A stretch of DNA of 64,000 bases from Henckelia pumila (lineage: Eukaryota > Streptophyta > Magnoliopsida > Lamiales > Gesneriaceae). The DNA lies in contig NW_027331831.1 of the NCBI RefSeq assembly GCF_033568475.1, forward strand, positions 10,478,001-10,542,000. Reading direction: 5' to 3'. The notes under the pieces are model-generated. The model searched no databases and had not been told where the DNA came from. It worked only from the letters and a program-made list of their open reading frames with translations. This document shows, piece by piece, positions 47,242-61,457 of this stretch. The first letter of the stretch is position 1, and every line of letters starts with the position of its first letter. Position numbers and translations under genes: made by a program.

Positions 47242-49415
47242 TGTGATGACCCGAGTTCTAATCTCTCATTAATCTCATTAATCATTATTAAACCATGTTA
47301 GACAATAATCAAAGTCTAAACAAAAGAATAAATAAAAAAAAAATTTTAAAATAAATTGCCCTGCGCACGCGCGGGCATCACCCCTCGCGCGCGCGCAAGC
47401 CAATGGGACCGAGACCCCCTGGCTTGGCCCGCGCGCGCGCGAGCAGTAGCTCGCCCGTGCGCAGGCCAATCGGCCAGAAATTTGGCTGCACTCTGCTGCT
47501 GTTCAAAACTTGAGTTCATGCATCCCTTTGATTCAAAATCAATTCCTACCAAAGTCTAGACATGATGAAATCAAGCATAACAACTAGCATGTATTCCAAC
47601 ATGCTTTCAATGCTAGTAATAAACCAATCCAAAGCTTTACTATATCAACATAATATCATAAACATGCAAGATCATTGTCATATATCAAAATCAAGATACA
47701 TCCTAATGGAATCAAGTAGTTACATCATTTCTCAAGTTCTAAATACAACAACAAGACCTTAACTAGATCATCTACAAGTCTTGTACAAGTATCTTTAAAC
47801 ATGATCATGATTAAGACTCATTAAACTTCATGACAGCACACATAACTCCTAACTCGGATCCTCACGCTATATTGATTTCATCCCTTGTTCTTTAAGTCCG
47901 CCTTTGCCCGATTCCACTTCCTCCTATTGCAATGACACATACAACAAAACAATAGCCGGATAACTCCGGTGAGAAATAGATTTCCCAGTAAATGCAACTA
48001 AACATGCATAATCAATATCACAATCATGATATAGAAATAAATACAATGCATGCTTTCGAAACAAGGTTCTTTTTATCATTCATCAATTGGGATCCCGAGA
48101 AGAAGATATCATAGCTAATCCACCAACACACCCTATCGAGGTGGGGCTACTATCTTACTCCTCTAGACTTTGAAGCCATTATATATGCAGCTCAGACGCT
48201 AGGCTCAAACAACCACCCAGGCCATACATATACAATCCCTCAAATCGTCTATTCGAACGTGTCCGTTCATTTCAAACTCAAGGGAATAAGTCATCAAGAT
48301 GAATGCAACACGTAACATAATCAAGGCATTCATTATATCAAGAACTTATTCAAGTAATCAAAAGAAAGCACATAAGAGCACTTAAACAAACAAGTATGTG
48401 AATTGAGGGAACTCGATACAAACCATCTCGAGTTATAATCCCAATCAAATTGTAGTCCACTTTTACCTTTCAAATGTGATGTCTAGGATGTCTTTGAGCT
48501 TGTCCAATTCTGTCCAAGATCAATTACCAAACACAACTCAAATTCTGTTCAATATCAACTCAACCTTCCACAAGAACTTCAAAGGAAACTCAACCAACCT
48601 TGTGTGTTCTTCTATCGGTTTCGGATTCAACGTTCTCGAGTTCACTTGTCCTGTTTACACACTGAAACAACAACATAACAAGCAAAGAATCATCAGCTAA
48701 GAGCTCATCCACTTCTAAGCTGAAGAATGATATCAAATCACTCCAATTCAAAAGTTCGACGGCATTTCGGTATAACTCGGCGATTCCCGCAAATCTCTAT
48801 ATCATTTCTAACATTCATATCAATTGTTCAACCTCTAAACCAAAATATCAGCAGGTGTATAGAGTGAATAACAGCTAAGAAATCATAAGAACAAGGTATA
48901 CAATTCAATCTTCAATCAAATCTCAAGATTATCAAAGATAGAAGATCCATAACATCAATTCAATACCAGCTGCTGATATATGTCATTTTCGAACCATCAA
49001 ACCTTGAGTAACAAAGAAGAAACTTACATCAAATCGAAGGTCTTGTCAAGAGGATTCCAAAACATCTTTCGGAATCAAAATCGGACAACCGTAGCTCAAG
49101 ATATCACAATTTGAAAGATGAAGAAAAGTTTGGAAAATTCTGCTCTCGGTTCTTCCTTTTTCCTTGTCTGAATTTTCTGATGGAATATAGTGTAGTACAC
49201 GTGAACATGCTGAGGAATAACAAGTGTCCAGCTCAAAATAATGATTTTGCACTTTGGCCCCTCAACTATGCAATAATTGCAATTCAGTCCTCAATTACTC
49301 AATTCATTCAAATTCAATCCTAATCAATTTAAGAATATTAGAATTTAAATCAAAACTCCAAATATTCCCAAATTAATTATTCTCGGATTAAAATTAAATA
49401 ATTCCGGGCGTTACA
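47242..49415 (-). repeat. Gypsy LTR A (3' LTR of internal A)
   Basis: 2174 bp; on the minus strand it starts TGTAACGCCCGGAATTATT and ends GGGTCATCACA. It has alternating CG tracts (about 47385-47396 and 47429-47442) embedded in AT-rich sequence. The roughly 65-75-codon frames in it recur in LTRs B and C but are not genes. Confidence 0.93.
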
Positions 49416-49430
49416 ATTCTCCCCCACTAA
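49416..49430 (-). other. Gypsy polypurine tract, internal A
   Basis: Minus-strand TTAGTGGGGGAGAAT abuts LTR A, the expected plus-strand priming site. Confidence 0.85.
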
Positions 49431-49515
49431 GACTCGATTTCGTCCTCGAAATCTTAGTAATATCAACAAATCATATCACAGATATCAGATAACAGAAAAC
49501 TAAAGGAGACTCACA

Positions 49516-52500
49516 TCAAGAAAATAACTCTGGAAATCGTTGTCTCATATCTGATTCAGTCTCCCAAGTCGCTTCTGTAATACCATGACGACTCCACTGA
49601 ACCTTCACAAGCGGAATAGTCTTCGTACGAAGTTGCTTCTCTTTACGATCAAGAATCTGAATCGGCTTTTCGAAATAACTCAAATTCTCGTCGAGTTCAG
49701 CTTCATCAGATTGAAGTACATGAGATTCATCAGAAAGATACTTTCGAAGCATTGATACATGAAAGACATCATGTATTCCAGATAACGCCGGAGGAAGAGC
49801 TAATCGATAGGCAAGATTGCCTATTTTCTCCAGAATTTCATACGGACCAATGTAGCGTGGAGACAACTTCCCTCGCTTGCCAAATCTGACTGTACCTCTG
49901 AAAGGAGAAATCTTCAGGAATACTCGATCCCCCTGTTCAAAAGACAAAGGTCGACGTCGAATGTTAGCATATTTCGCTTGTCTATCTTGAGCTGTCTTCA
50001 TTCTTGTCTGAATAAGCTTCACTTGATCAGTCAGATCACGTATCATATCAGGGCCAGTGTCAGGTACTTCTGAAATATCATCCCAGTACAAAGGAGATCG
50101 ACATTTTCTTCCGTATAAAGCTTCAAATGGAGCCATTCCAATACTCGATTGGTAGCTGTTGTTGTACGAGAATTCACAAAGAGGTAATGAATCTTGCCAA
50201 CTCATGCCAAAATCAAGCACTACAGCTCTCAACATGTCCTCCAATGTCTGAATGGTACGCTCAGACTGCCCGTCTGTTTGTGGATGATAAGCTGTGCTCA
50301 AACGAAGCTGAGTACCCAAAGCACTCTGTAAGCTATGCCAGAAGTGAGATGTAAATCGAGGATCACGATCTGATACAATAGACTTCGGCACACCATGTAA
50401 TCTGACTACTTCACGGACATAAATCTCTGCCATCTGATCATGTCTGTACGTCATACGATAAGGTATAAAACACGCAGACTTCGTCAATCTATCGATAATC
50501 ACCCAGATAGCATCATAACCTCTAGAAGATCGAGGTAATCTCGTCACGAAATCCATGGAAATATGATCCCATTTCCATTCAGGCACGGATAAACTCTGTA
50601 ACAAGCCAGGCGGTTTCTTCCTTTCAGCCTTCACCTGTTGGCAGTTCAGACACCGAGATACAAAATCAGTGATATCAGACTTCATTGGTTTCCACCAGTA
50701 TCGAGTCTTCAGATCATTATACATCTTCCTACCTCCAGGATGAATACTATAACGACTACAATGCGCCTTTGTCAGTAGTTGTTGTCGCACATCAGAAATA
50801 TCAGGCACTACAAGGCGATTGTGAACATAAAGAAGATCATCTCGAACCCGGTATTCAGATACATGCCCTGATCTGACTTTCTCAATCGAATTCTGTATAT
50901 TCTGATCAAGTTTCTGAGCATCTCGAATTCTTACCAATAAAGCTGGTTCAGCTTTCATTTGATAGAGTCGAAGAGGTTGATAATTCGTATCAAATACTAA
51001 CCCAGACAGACAACAGTCTTCAATCAAATTTGATACACCAATCGTCGATAAGGACAAAGAACATACCTTTCGACTAAGTGCATCTGCTGCCGCATTCGAT
51101 TTCCCTGGATAGTACTTAATCTCACAATCAAAGTCTTTAAGCAAATCAAGCCACCTCCGCTGTCTCATATTCAATTCTGACTGTGAAAATAGATACTTCA
51201 GACTCTTGTGATCAGAATAAATCTCAAACTGCTCCCCGTACAGATAATGTCGCCAAATCTTCAAAGCAAATACAATGGCGGCCAATTCAAGATCATGAAT
51301 CGGATATCTGGTTTCGTGAGACTTCAACTGTCTTGAGGCATAAGCAATCACATGTCCTCGCTGCATCAAGACACACCCTAATCCTCGATGAGATGCATCA
51401 CAGTAAACAGTGAAACCACCAGTACCTGAAGGAATCGTCAAGACTGGTGCACTGGTCAGTCGTGTCTTCAACTCAAGAAAACTAGATTCACAAGCTTCAG
51501 ACCAGACAAAAGGAGCATTTTTCTGAGTTAACTGAGTAATTGGCTTCGCAATACTGGAAAAATCTTTGATAAATCGACGATAATACCCAGCCAATCCCAT
51601 AAAACTCCGGATCTCAGGAACAGATGTCGGTCTTGACCAACTGATCACTGCTTCTACTTTACTTGGATCCACAGAAATACCATTTCCAGATATAATATGT
51701 CCAAGAAAGACAACCTGTTTCAGCCAAAACTCACATTTCGAAAGTTTAGCATACAATTTCTCGGCTCGTAAGGTTTTCAATACCGTTCTTAGATGTTCAG
51801 AATGATCAATCAAATTCTTTGAATATATCAGAATATCATCAATAAAGATAATCACAAAATCATCGAGATACTTCTGAAATACACGGTTCATTAAGGCCAT
51901 AAATACAGCTGGAGCATTCGTCAAACCAAACGGCATAACTATAAACTCATAATGGCCATACCTGGTTCTGAACGCAGTCTTAGGAATATCAGAATCCCTA
52001 ACTCTCAGCTGATGGTATCCAGATCTCAGATCAATCTTGGAATACACAGAAGAACCCTGCAACTGATCAAACAAATCATCAATACGAGGCAAAGGGTATT
52101 TGTTCTTTACCGTAGCCTTGTTCAGTTGCCGGTAATCAATACACAATCTCATTGAACCGTTTTTCTTTCTAACAAACAGAACTGGAGCACCCCAAGGAGA
52201 AACACTGGGTCGAATGTATCCCTTGGCCAATAAATCTTCTAACTGTTCTTTCAACTCTTTTAATTCCACTGGTGCCATTCGATATGGTGCTTTCGAAATC
52301 GGTGCAGTTCCAGGCATTAGTTCAATGTTGAAGTCAATCTCACGATACGGAGGTAACCCTGGAATCTCATCTGGAAAAACGTCCGCAAATTCACTAACCA
52401 CTGGCAAGTCAGCCAGGTTCAGGCTAGGTTTCAACAAATCCACTGCATAAACAAGAAATCCCTCCGCTCCTTTCTGCAAAAGTCGGGTCATAGATAATAC

Positions 52501-54132
52501 AGAAATAAGAGGAATCTTAGCACGTGAACCCTTACCATAGAACTTCCATTCTCCAGCCATCTTAGGTCTGAATCTCACTACCTTCTGAAAGCAATCGACG
52601 GTAGCTCTGTACTTATTCAGCATGTCAATCCCAATAATACAATCAAAATCAGACATACCAAGTACAAAACAATCGATCTCAATCTCATTACCCTCATACT
52701 GTAGTACACAATTCTTTACTATCTGAATCGAGATAAGACCCCTCCCCAAAGGAGAAGAAACAGATACTACAACTGGTAATGACTCAACAGGCAAAGAATG
52801 CAATGCAACAAATTTGGCAGATAGAAACGTATGGGATGCACCGGTATCAAACAACACATAAGCAGAATAAACAGAAATAGAACAGTTACCTGCAATCACA
52901 TCATCAGGTGCTCCCTGTGCCTGCTCCTCAGTCAAAGCAAAGACATGAGCCTGCTGTCTCTGAGGCTGATTGCCTGCCTGACTTCCACCTGGTCGAGTCT
53001 GCTGCTGTGGATGTGCTGGCTGGAAAGAATGAACAGAAGAGGCCTGTCTTCCAGGTTGAGCCACTGATCGTGATGACTCTGCACCTCTTGCCTGTTCAGT
53101 ATTTCTCCGAGGACACACCCTTGCAAAATGACCCGTCTGTTGGCATATATGGCACCTCCCAGATACACCTCGGCACTGATCGGTCGGATGATTTCCACCA
53201 CAACTGTTGCAGAACACTCCTGACTTCTGTTTCGTACCACTGGAACTCGAAGAACTGCTCCCAGACTTCTTAAACTGTTTTCCTCTTGCTTGCAAGAACC
53301 CTTTCTTTCCACTGCTACTACCACCTTCAAATCGAAAAGACTGTTGCGGAGTTGGAGCTGTAGGTTGTGACTGTCTCAGAGGTTGTGCGGTATACGAAGC
53401 TCCTCGCTGCTGTATCAAACCAGCTTCCGCTCCCTTGGCACTGTTCAAGGCATCAGCAAAGGTATTCGGTCGCCTTGTATTCACCAGTGTAAAAACATCC
53501 GGACTCAGGCCATTGATAAACTGATCAGCCATAGCCTCGTCACTGTCAGCAACATGTGGAGCAAAACGTAGCAATGTAGAGAATTTTGCAACATAGTCTT
53601 CGATATTCAAATTCCCCTGTTTCAGATTTGCAAACTCAGCCCCTTTATCCTTACGGTAAGACACAGGAAAGAAGCGTTGGTAGAACTCAGTTTTGAAGAC
53701 ATTCCAAGTCGGTACAGTTCCTCTACGCTCCAAAGCTCTTTTTGTAGTGAACCACCAGCTCTTCGCAACTTCATGCAACTGGTGCCCAATCAATCTAACT
53801 CTCCGTTCATCCCCGTAGTCAAGTGAATCAAATAGCATCTCCATATCATCAAGCCATCCCTCGCATTCAACAGCATTTTCTGTACCTTTCAAAGTAGGCG
53901 GCTTGTAGGATTGGAAACGTTTCAGAAGTATTTCCATAGGAGTTGCTGTCATATCAGTCATATCTCTTGACGTACTTCCCTGTTCATTACTCGGCACTGC
54001 AGTAGCTCGAGGCACTATCGGTGTAACAACTGTCGGTGGAGTATGAACTGTCTGTTCTGGCAGAGGAATAGGAACCTGTGGTAGAGTAGGAACCTGTGGT
54101 CGAAGAGAAGGTCTTCCTGGTCGTCGAGACAT
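49516..54132 (-). CDS. Intact gypsy gag-pol polyprotein with chromodomain (copy A)
   Basis: A single uninterrupted 1538-residue frame. Gag capsid is at about 65-245. CCHC zinc knuckles are in the 308-340 region ([13 protein letters not shown] and [14 protein letters not shown]). Protease has DTGAS at 429-433. Reverse transcriptase (about 615-800) has catalytic FIDD at 763-766. RNase H has YCDAS at 910-914. Integrase has the zinc finger His1124, His1131, Cys1161, Cys1164 and catalytic Asp1194, Asp1255, Glu1291. The C-terminal chromodomain is at about 1490-1536 ([14 protein letters not shown]). All key residues are present. Together with near-identical LTRs, an intact primer site and polypurine tract, this looks like a recently active, possibly autonomous copy. 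Chromodomains bias integration towards heterochromatin. The start ATG is the first of the frame, 436 bp inside the 5' LTR. Confidence 0.95.
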   Translation of the reverse strand: MSRRPGRPSLRPQVPTLPQVPIPLPEQTVHTPPTVVTPIVPRATAVPSNEQGSTSRDMTDMTATPMEILLKRFQSYKPPTLKGTENAVECEGWLDDMEMLFDSLDYGDERRVRLIGHQLHEVAKSWWFTTKRALERRGTVPTWNVFKTEFYQRFFPVSYRKDKGAEFANLKQGNLNIEDYVAKFSTLLRFAPHVADSDEAMADQFINGLSPDVFTLVNTRRPNTFADALNSAKGAEAGLIQQRGASYTAQPLRQSQPTAPTPQQSFRFEGGSSSGKKGFLQARGKQFKKSGSSSSSSSGTKQKSGVFCNSCGGNHPTDQCRGVSGRCHICQQTGHFARVCPRRNTEQARGAESSRSVAQPGRQASSVHSFQPAHPQQQTRPGGSQAGNQPQRQQAHVFALTEEQAQGAPDDVIAGNCSISVYSAYVLFDTGASHTFLSAKFVALHSLPVESLPVVVSVSSPLGRGLISIQIVKNCVLQYEGNEIEIDCFVLGMSDFDCIIGIDMLNKYRATVDCFQKVVRFRPKMAGEWKFYGKGSRAKIPLISVLSMTRLLQKGAEGFLVYAVDLLKPSLNLADLPVVSEFADVFPDEIPGLPPYREIDFNIELMPGTAPISKAPYRMAPVELKELKEQLEDLLAKGYIRPSVSPWGAPVLFVRKKNGSMRLCIDYRQLNKATVKNKYPLPRIDDLFDQLQGSSVYSKIDLRSGYHQLRVRDSDIPKTAFRTRYGHYEFIVMPFGLTNAPAVFMALMNRVFQKYLDDFVIIFIDDILIYSKNLIDHSEHLRTVLKTLRAEKLYAKLSKCEFWLKQVVFLGHIISGNGISVDPSKVEAVISWSRPTSVPEIRSFMGLAGYYRRFIKDFSSIAKPITQLTQKNAPFVWSEACESSFLELKTRLTSAPVLTIPSGTGGFTVYCDASHRGLGCVLMQRGHVIAYASRQLKSHETRYPIHDLELAAIVFALKIWRHYLYGEQFEIYSDHKSLKYLFSQSELNMRQRRWLDLLKDFDCEIKYYPGKSNAAADALSRKVCSLSLSTIGVSNLIEDCCLSGLVFDTNYQPLRLYQMKAEPALLVRIRDAQKLDQNIQNSIEKVRSGHVSEYRVRDDLLYVHNRLVVPDISDVRQQLLTKAHCSRYSIHPGGRKMYNDLKTRYWWKPMKSDITDFVSRCLNCQQVKAERKKPPGLLQSLSVPEWKWDHISMDFVTRLPRSSRGYDAIWVIIDRLTKSACFIPYRMTYRHDQMAEIYVREVVRLHGVPKSIVSDRDPRFTSHFWHSLQSALGTQLRLSTAYHPQTDGQSERTIQTLEDMLRAVVLDFGMSWQDSLPLCEFSYNNSYQSSIGMAPFEALYGRKCRSPLYWDDISEVPDTGPDMIRDLTDQVKLIQTRMKTAQDRQAKYANIRRRPLSFEQGDRVFLKISPFRGTVRFGKRGKLSPRYIGPYEILEKIGNLAYRLALPPALSGIHDVFHVSMLRKYLSDESHVLQSDEAELDENLSYFEKPIQILDRKEKQLRTKTIPLVKVQWSRHGITEATWETESDMRQRFPELFS

Positions 54133-54550
54133 ATCTGATTATCAAAATGGTTAGGATACCAAATCATCAAATTATCTCAGTCCTCCTCTGATCATCTTAC
54201 CTCTGATCAAGACTCGGTTCTGATTCAGGTGTAAATAAAGAATCGAAGAACAAGTACTCAACAAGACATGCTTCCAATCAAATCCGATAATCAGGTAGCA
54301 TATCATAATTAACAGATCACATGCCTCTAATCATTCCAGATATTCCAGTAAACATGTGTCGTTAATTATAGTACTCATACTTTCAAATAAAATAAATACA
54401 ATATTGTAATAAATTACTTGAAAGTAAATCATGCTATCATTTACACCATGTAATTCAATCACGTAATTAAATCATAGCATAGATCATAAATAAGTAAAGC
54501 AGATGACTCGATCTACCCCACTCATTGTCTATCTAAGTCCAGAATTGTCT

Positions 54551-54563
54551 TGCTTTGATACCA
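54551..54563 (-). other. Gypsy primer-binding site, internal A
   Basis: Minus-strand TGGTATCAAAGCA lies five bases inside LTR B, complementary to the 3' end of initiator tRNA-Met. Confidence 0.85.
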
Positions 54564-54568
54564 CCAGT

Positions 54569-56741
54569 TGTGATGACCCGAGTTCTAATCTCTCATTAAT
54601 CTCATTAATCATTATTAAACCATGTTAGACAATAATCAAAGTCTAAACAAAAGAATAAATAAAAAAAAAAATTTTAAAATAAATTGCCCTGCGCACGCGC
54701 GGGCATCACCCCTCGCGCGCGCGCAAGCCAATGGGACCGAGACCCCCTGGCTTTGCCCGCGCGCGCGAGCAGTAGCTCGCCTGTGCGCAGGCCAATCGGC
54801 CAGAAATTTGGCTGCACTCTGTTGCTGTTCAAAACTTGAGTTCATGCATCCCTTTGATTCAAAATCAATTCCTACCAAAGTCTAGACATGATGAAATCAA
54901 GCATAACAACTAGCATGTATTTCAACATGCTTTCAATGCTAGTAATAAACCAATCCAAAGCTTTACTATATCAACATAATATCATAAACATGCAAGATCA
55001 TTGTCATATATCAAAATCAAGATACATCCTAATGGAATCAAGTAGTTACATCATTTCTCAAGTTCTAAATACAACAACAAGACCTTAACTAGATCATCTA
55101 CAAGTCTTGTACAAGTATCTTTAAACATGATCATGATTAAGACTCATTAAACTTCATGACAGCACACATAACTCCTAACTCGGATCCTCACGCTATATTG
55201 ATTTCATCCCTTGTTCTTTAAGTCCGTCTTTGCCCGATTCCACTTCCTCCTATTGCAATGACACATACAACAAAACAATAGCCGGATAACTCCGGTGAGA
55301 AATATATTTCCCAGTAAAAGCAACTAAACATGCATAATCAATATCACAATCATGATATAGAAATAAATACAATGCATGCTTTCGAAACAAGGTTCTTTTT
55401 ATCATTCATCAATTGGGATCCCGAGAAGAAGATATCATAGCTAATCCACCGACACACCCTATCGAGGTGGGGCTACTATCTTACTCCTCTAGACTTTGAA
55501 GCCATTATATATGCAGCTCAGACGCTAGGCTCAAACAACCACCCAGGCCATACATATACAATCCCTCAAATCGTCTATTCGAACGTGTCCGTTCATTTCA
55601 AACTCAAGGGAATAAGTCATCAAGATGAATGCAACATGTAACATAATCAAGACATTCATTATATCAAGAACTTATTCAAGTAATCAAAAGAAAGCACATA
55701 AGAGCACTTAAACAAACAAGTATGTGAATTGAGGGAACTCGATACAAACCATCTCGAGTTATAATCCCAATCAAATTGTAGTCCACTTTTACCTTTCAAA
55801 TGTGATGTCTAGGATGTCTTTGAGCTTGTCCAATTCTGTCCAAGATCAATTACCAAACACAACTCAAATTCTGTTCAATATCAACTCAACCTTCCACAAG
55901 AACTTCAAAGGAAACTCAACCAACCTTGTGTGTTCTTCTATCGGTTTCGGATTCAACGTTCTCGAGTTCACTTGTCCTGTTTACACACTGAAACAACAAC
56001 ATAACAAGCAAAGAATCATCAGCTAAGAGCTCATCCACTTCTAAGCTGAAGAATGATATCAAATCACTCCAATTCAAAAGTTCGACGGCATTTCGGTATA
56101 ACTCGGCGATTCCCGCAAATCTCTATATCATTTCTAACATTCATATCAATTGTTCAACCTCTAAACCAAAATATCAGCAGGTGTATAGAGTGAATAACAG
56201 CTAAGAAATCATAAGAACAAGGTATACAATTCAATCTTCAATCAAATCTCAAGATTATCAAAGATAGAAGATCCATAACATCAATTCAATACCAGCTGCT
56301 GATATCTGTCATTTTCGAACCATCAAACCTTGAGTAACAAAGAAGAAACTTACATCAAATCGAAGGTCTTGTCAAGAGGATTCCAAAACATCTTTCGGAA
56401 TCGAAATCGGACAACCGTAGCTCAAGATATCACAATTTGAAAGATGAAGAAAAGTTTGGAAAATTCTGCTCTCGGTTCTTCCTTTTTCCTTGTCTGAATT
56501 TTCTGATGGAATATAGTGTAGTACACGTGAACATGCTGAGGAATAACAAGTGTCCAGCTCAAAATAATGATTTTGCACTTTGGCCCCTCAACTATGCAAT
56601 AATTGCAATTCAGTCCTCAATTACTCAATTCATTCAAATTCAATCCTAATCAATTTAAGAATATTAGAATTTAAATCAAAACTCCAAATATTCCCAAATT
56701 AATTATTCTCGGATTAAAATTAAATAATTCCGGGCGTTACA
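54569..56741 (-). repeat. Gypsy LTR B (shared middle LTR)
   Basis: 2173 bp. It serves at once as 5' LTR of internal A and 3' LTR of internal B. Private differences include TTTGCCCG (for TTGGCCCG) near 54753 and ATTTCAAC (for ATTCCAAC) near 54919. At several sites it agrees with LTR C against LTR A. Confidence 0.93.
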
Positions 56742-56756
56742 ATTCTCCCCCACTAA
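56742..56756 (-). other. Gypsy polypurine tract, internal B
   Basis: Same purine tract as in copy A, next to LTR B. Confidence 0.85.
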
Positions 56757-56841
56757 GACTCGATTTCGTCCTCGAAATCTTAGTAATATCAACAAATCAT
56801 ATCACAGATATCAGATAACAGAAAACTAAAGGAGACTCACA

Positions 56842-59800
56842 TCAAGAAAATAACTCTGGAAATCGTTGTCTCATATCTGATTCAGTCTCCCAAGTCGCTT
56901 CTGTAATACCATGACGACTCCACTGAACCTTCACAAGCGGAATAGTCTTCGTACGAAGTTGCTTCTCTTTACGATCAAGAATCTGAATCGGCTTTTCGAA
57001 ATAACTCAAATTCTCGTCGAGTTCAGCTTCATCAGATTGAAGTACATGAGATTCATCAGAAAGATACTTTCGAAGCATTGATACATGAAAGACATCATGT
57101 ATTCCAGATAACGTCGGAGGAAGAGCTAATCGATAGGCAAGATTGCCTATTTTCTCCAGAATTTCATACGGACCAATGTAGCGTGGAGACAACTTCCCTC
57201 GCTTGCCAAATCTGACTGTACCTCTGAAAGGAGAAATCTTCAGGAATACTCGATCCCCCTGTTCAAAAGACAAAGGTCGACGTCGAATGTTAGCATATTT
57301 CGCTTGTCTATCTTGAGCTGTCTTCATTCTTGTCTGAATAAGCTTCACTTGATCAGTCAGATCACGTATCATATCAGGGCCAGTGTCAGGTACTTCTGAA
57401 ATATCATCCCAGTACAAAGGAGATCGACATTTTCTTCCGTATAAAGCTTCAAATGGAGCCATTCCAATACTCGATTGGTAGCTGTTGTTGTACGAGAATT
57501 CACAAAGAGGTAATGAATCTTGCCAACTCATGCCAAAATCAAGCACTACAGCTCTCAACATGTCCTCCAATGTCTGAATGGTACGCTCAGACTGCCCGTC
57601 TGTTTGTGGATGATAAGCTGTGCTCAAACGAAGCTGAGTACCCAAAGCACTCTGTAAGCTATGCCAGAAGTGAGATGTAAATCGAGGATCACGATCTGAT
57701 ACAATAGACTTCGGCACACCATGTAATCTGACAACTTCACGGACATAAATCTCTGCCATCTGATCATGTCTGTACGTCATACGATAAGGTATAAAACACG
57801 CAGACTTCGTTAATCTATCGATAATCACCCAGATAGCATCATAACCTCTAGAAGATCGAGGTAATCTCGTCACGAAATCCATGGAAATATGATCCCATTT
57901 CCATTCAGGCACGGATAAACTCTGTAACAAGCCAGGCGGTTTCTTCCTTTCAGCCTTCACCTGTTGGCAGTTCAGACACCGAGATACAAAATCAGTGATA
58001 TCAGACTTCATTGGTTTCCACCAGTATCGAGTCTTCAGATCATTATACATCTTCCTACCTCCAGGATGAATACTATAACGACTACAATGCGCCTCTGTCA
58101 GTAGTTGTTGTCGCACATCAGAAATATCAGGCACTACAAGGCGATTGTGAACATAAAGAAGATCATCTCGAACCCGGTATTCAGATACATGCCCTGATCT
58201 GACTTTCTCAATCGAATTCTGTATATTCTGATCAAGTTTCTGAGCATCTCGAATTCTTACCAATAAAGCTGGTTCAGCTTTCATTTGATAGAGTCGAAGA
58301 GGTTGATAATTCGTATCAAATACTAACCCAGACAGACAACAGTCTTCAATCAAATTTGATACACCAATCGTCGATAAGGACAAAGAACATACCTTTCGAC
58401 TAAGTGCATCTGCTGCCGCATTCGATTTCCCTGGATAGTACTTAATCTCACAATCAAAGTCTTTAAGCAAATCAAGCCACCTCCGCTGTCTCATATTCAA
58501 TTCTGACTGTGAAAATAGATACTTCAGACTCTTGTGATCAGAATAAATCTCAAACTGCTCCCCGTACAGATAATGTCGCCAAATCTTCAAAGCAAATACA
58601 ATGGCGGCCAATTCAAGATCATGAATCGGATATCTGGTTTCGTGAGACTTCAACTGTCTTGAGGCATAAGCAATCACATGTCCTCGCTGCATCAAGACAC
58701 ACCCTAATCCTCGATGAGATGCATCACAGTAAACAGTGAAACCACCAGTACCTGAAGGAATCGTCAAGACTGGTGCACTGGTCAGTCGTGTCTTCAACTC
58801 AAGAAAACTAGATTCACAAGCTTCAGACCAGACAAAAGGAGCATTTTTCTGAGTTAACTGAGTAATTGGCTTCGCAATACTGGAAAAATCTTTGATAAAT
58901 CGACGATAATACCCAGCCAATCCCATAAAACTCCGGATCTCAGGAACAGATGTCGGTCTTGACCAACTGATCACTGCTTCTACTTTACTTGGATCCACAG
59001 AAATACCATTTCCAGATATAATATGTCCAAGAAAGACAACCTGTTTCAGCCAAAACTCACATTTCGAAAGTTTAGCATACAATTTCTCGGCTCGTAAGGT
59101 TTTCAATACCGTTCTTAGATGTTCAGAATGATCAATCAAATTCTTTGAATATATCAGAATATCATCAATAAAGATAATCACAAAATCATCGAGATACTTC
59201 TGAAATACACGGTTCATTAAGGCCATAAATACAGCTGGAGCATTCGTCAAACCAAACGGCATAACTATAAACTCATAATGGCCATACCTGGTTCTGAACG
59301 CAGTCTTAGGAATATCAGAATCCCTAACTCTCAGCTGATGGTATCCAGATCTCAGATCAATCTTGGAATACACAGAAGAACCCTGCAACTGATCAAACAA
59401 ATCATCAATACGAGGCAAAGGGTATTTGTTCTTTACCGTAGCCTTGTTCAGTTGCCGGTAATCAATACACAATCTCATTGAACCGTTTTTCTTTCTAACA
59501 AACAGAACTGGAGCACCCCAAGGAGAAACACTGGGTCGAATGTATCCCTTGGCCAATAAATCTTCTAACTGTTCTTTCAACTCTTTTAATTCCACTGGTG
59601 CCATTCGATATGGTGCTTTCGAAATCGGTGCAGTTCCAGGCATTAGTTCAATGTTGAAGTCAATCTCACGATACGGAGGTAACCCTGGAATCTCATCCGG
59701 AAAAACGTCCGCAAATTCACTAACCACTGGCAAGTCAGCCAGGTTCAGGCTAGGTTTCAACAAATCCACTGCATAAACAAGAAATCCCTCCGCTCCTTTC

Positions 59801-61457
59801 TGCAAAAGTCGGGTCATAGATAATACAGAAATAAGAGGAATCTTAGCACGTGAACCCTTACCATAGAACTTCCATTCTCCAGCCATCTTAGGTCTGAATC
59901 TCACTACCTTCTGAAAGCAATCGACGGTAGCTCTGTACTTATTCAGCATGTCAATCCCAATAATACAATCAAAATCAGACATACCAAGTACAAAACAATC
60001 GATCTCAATCTCATTACCCTCATACTGTAGTACACAATTCTTTACTATCTGAATCGAGATAAGACCCCTCCCCAAAGGAGAAGAAACAGATACTACAACT
60101 GGTAATGACTCAACAGGCAAAGAATGCAATGCAACAAATTTGGCAGATAGAAACGTATGGGATGCACCGGTATCAAACAACACATAAGCAGAATAAACAG
60201 AAATAGAACAGTTACCTGCAATCACATCATCAGGTGCTCCCTGTGCCTGCTCCTCAGTCAAAGCAAAGACATGAGCCTGCTGTCTCTGAGGCTGATTGCC
60301 TGCCTGACTTCCACCTGGTCGAGTCTGCTGCTGTGGATGTGCTGGCTGGAAAGAATGAACAGAAGAGGCCTGTCTTCCAGGTTGAGCCACTGATCGTGAT
60401 GACTCTGCACCTCTTGCCTGTTCAGTATTTCTCCGAGGACACACCCTTGCAAAATGACCCGTCTGTTGGCATATATGGCACCTCCCAGATACACCTCGGC
60501 ACTGATCGGTCGGATGATTTCCACCACAACTGTTGCAGAACACTCCTGACTTCTGTTTCGTACCACTGGAACTCGAAGAACTGCTCCCAGACTTCTTAAA
60601 CTGTTTTCCTCTTGCTTGCAAGAACCCTTTCTTTCCACTGCTACTACCACCTTCAAATTGAAAGACTGTTGCGGAGTTGGAGCTGTAGGTTGTGACTGTC
60701 TCAGAGGTTGTGCGGTATACGAAGCTCCTCGCTGCTGTATCAAACCAGCTTCCGCTCCCTTGGCACTGTTCAAGGCATCAGCAAAGGTATTCGGTCGCCT
60801 TGTATTCACCAGTGTAAAAACATCCGGACTCAGGCCATTGATAAACTGATCAGCCATAGCCTCGTCACTGTCAGCAACATGTGGAGCAAAACGTAGCAAT
60901 GTAGAGAATTTTGCAACATAGTCTTCGATATTCAAATTCCCCTGTTTCAGATTTGCAAACTCAGCCCCTTTATCCTTACGGTAAGACACAGGAAAGAAGC
61001 GTTGGTAGAACTCAGTTTTGAAGACATTCCAAGTCGGTACAGTTCCTCTACGCTCCAAAGCTCTTTTTGTAGTGAACCACCAGCGCTTCGCAACTTCATG
61101 CAACTGGTGCCCAATCAATCTAACTCTCCGTTCATCCCCGTAGTCAAGTGAATCAAATAGCATCTCCATATCATCAAGCCATCCCTCGCATTCAACAGCA
61201 TTTTCTGTACCTTTCAAAGTAGGCGGCTTGTAGGATTGGAAACGTTTCAGAAGTATTTCCATAGGAGTTGCTGTCATATCAGTCATATCTCTTGACGTAC
61301 TTCCCTGTTCATTACTCGGCACTGCAGTAGCTCGAGGCACTATCGGTGTAACAACTGTCGGTGGAGTATGAACTGTCTGTTCTGGCAGAGGAATAGGAAC
61401 CTGTGGTAGAGTAGGAACCTGTGGTCGAAGAGAAGGTCTTCCTGGTCGTCGAGACAT
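56842..61457 (-). pseudogene. Gypsy gag-pol with single-base frameshift (copy B)
   Basis: Same polyprotein as copy A, with the same start (61457) and end (56842), but near 60656-60664 one A of the AAAA run is missing and a neighbouring C is T. The gag frame leaves the reading frame after about residue 266 (PQQSF), and a spurious tail runs to 60258. The pol part remains open from before 60621. Protease, FIDD, RNase H and integrase residues are intact. A few substitutions are visible (S125 to R in gag, K1122 to E, A1449 to T). Copy B cannot make full Gag-Pol from one frame unless frameshifting restores it, which is unlikely. Confidence 0.92.

Noticed and set aside
47278-49323. Recurrent 65-75-codon frames in LTRs A, B and C
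   Set aside because: They repeat only because the LTR repeats; they overlap on both strands and show no domain.
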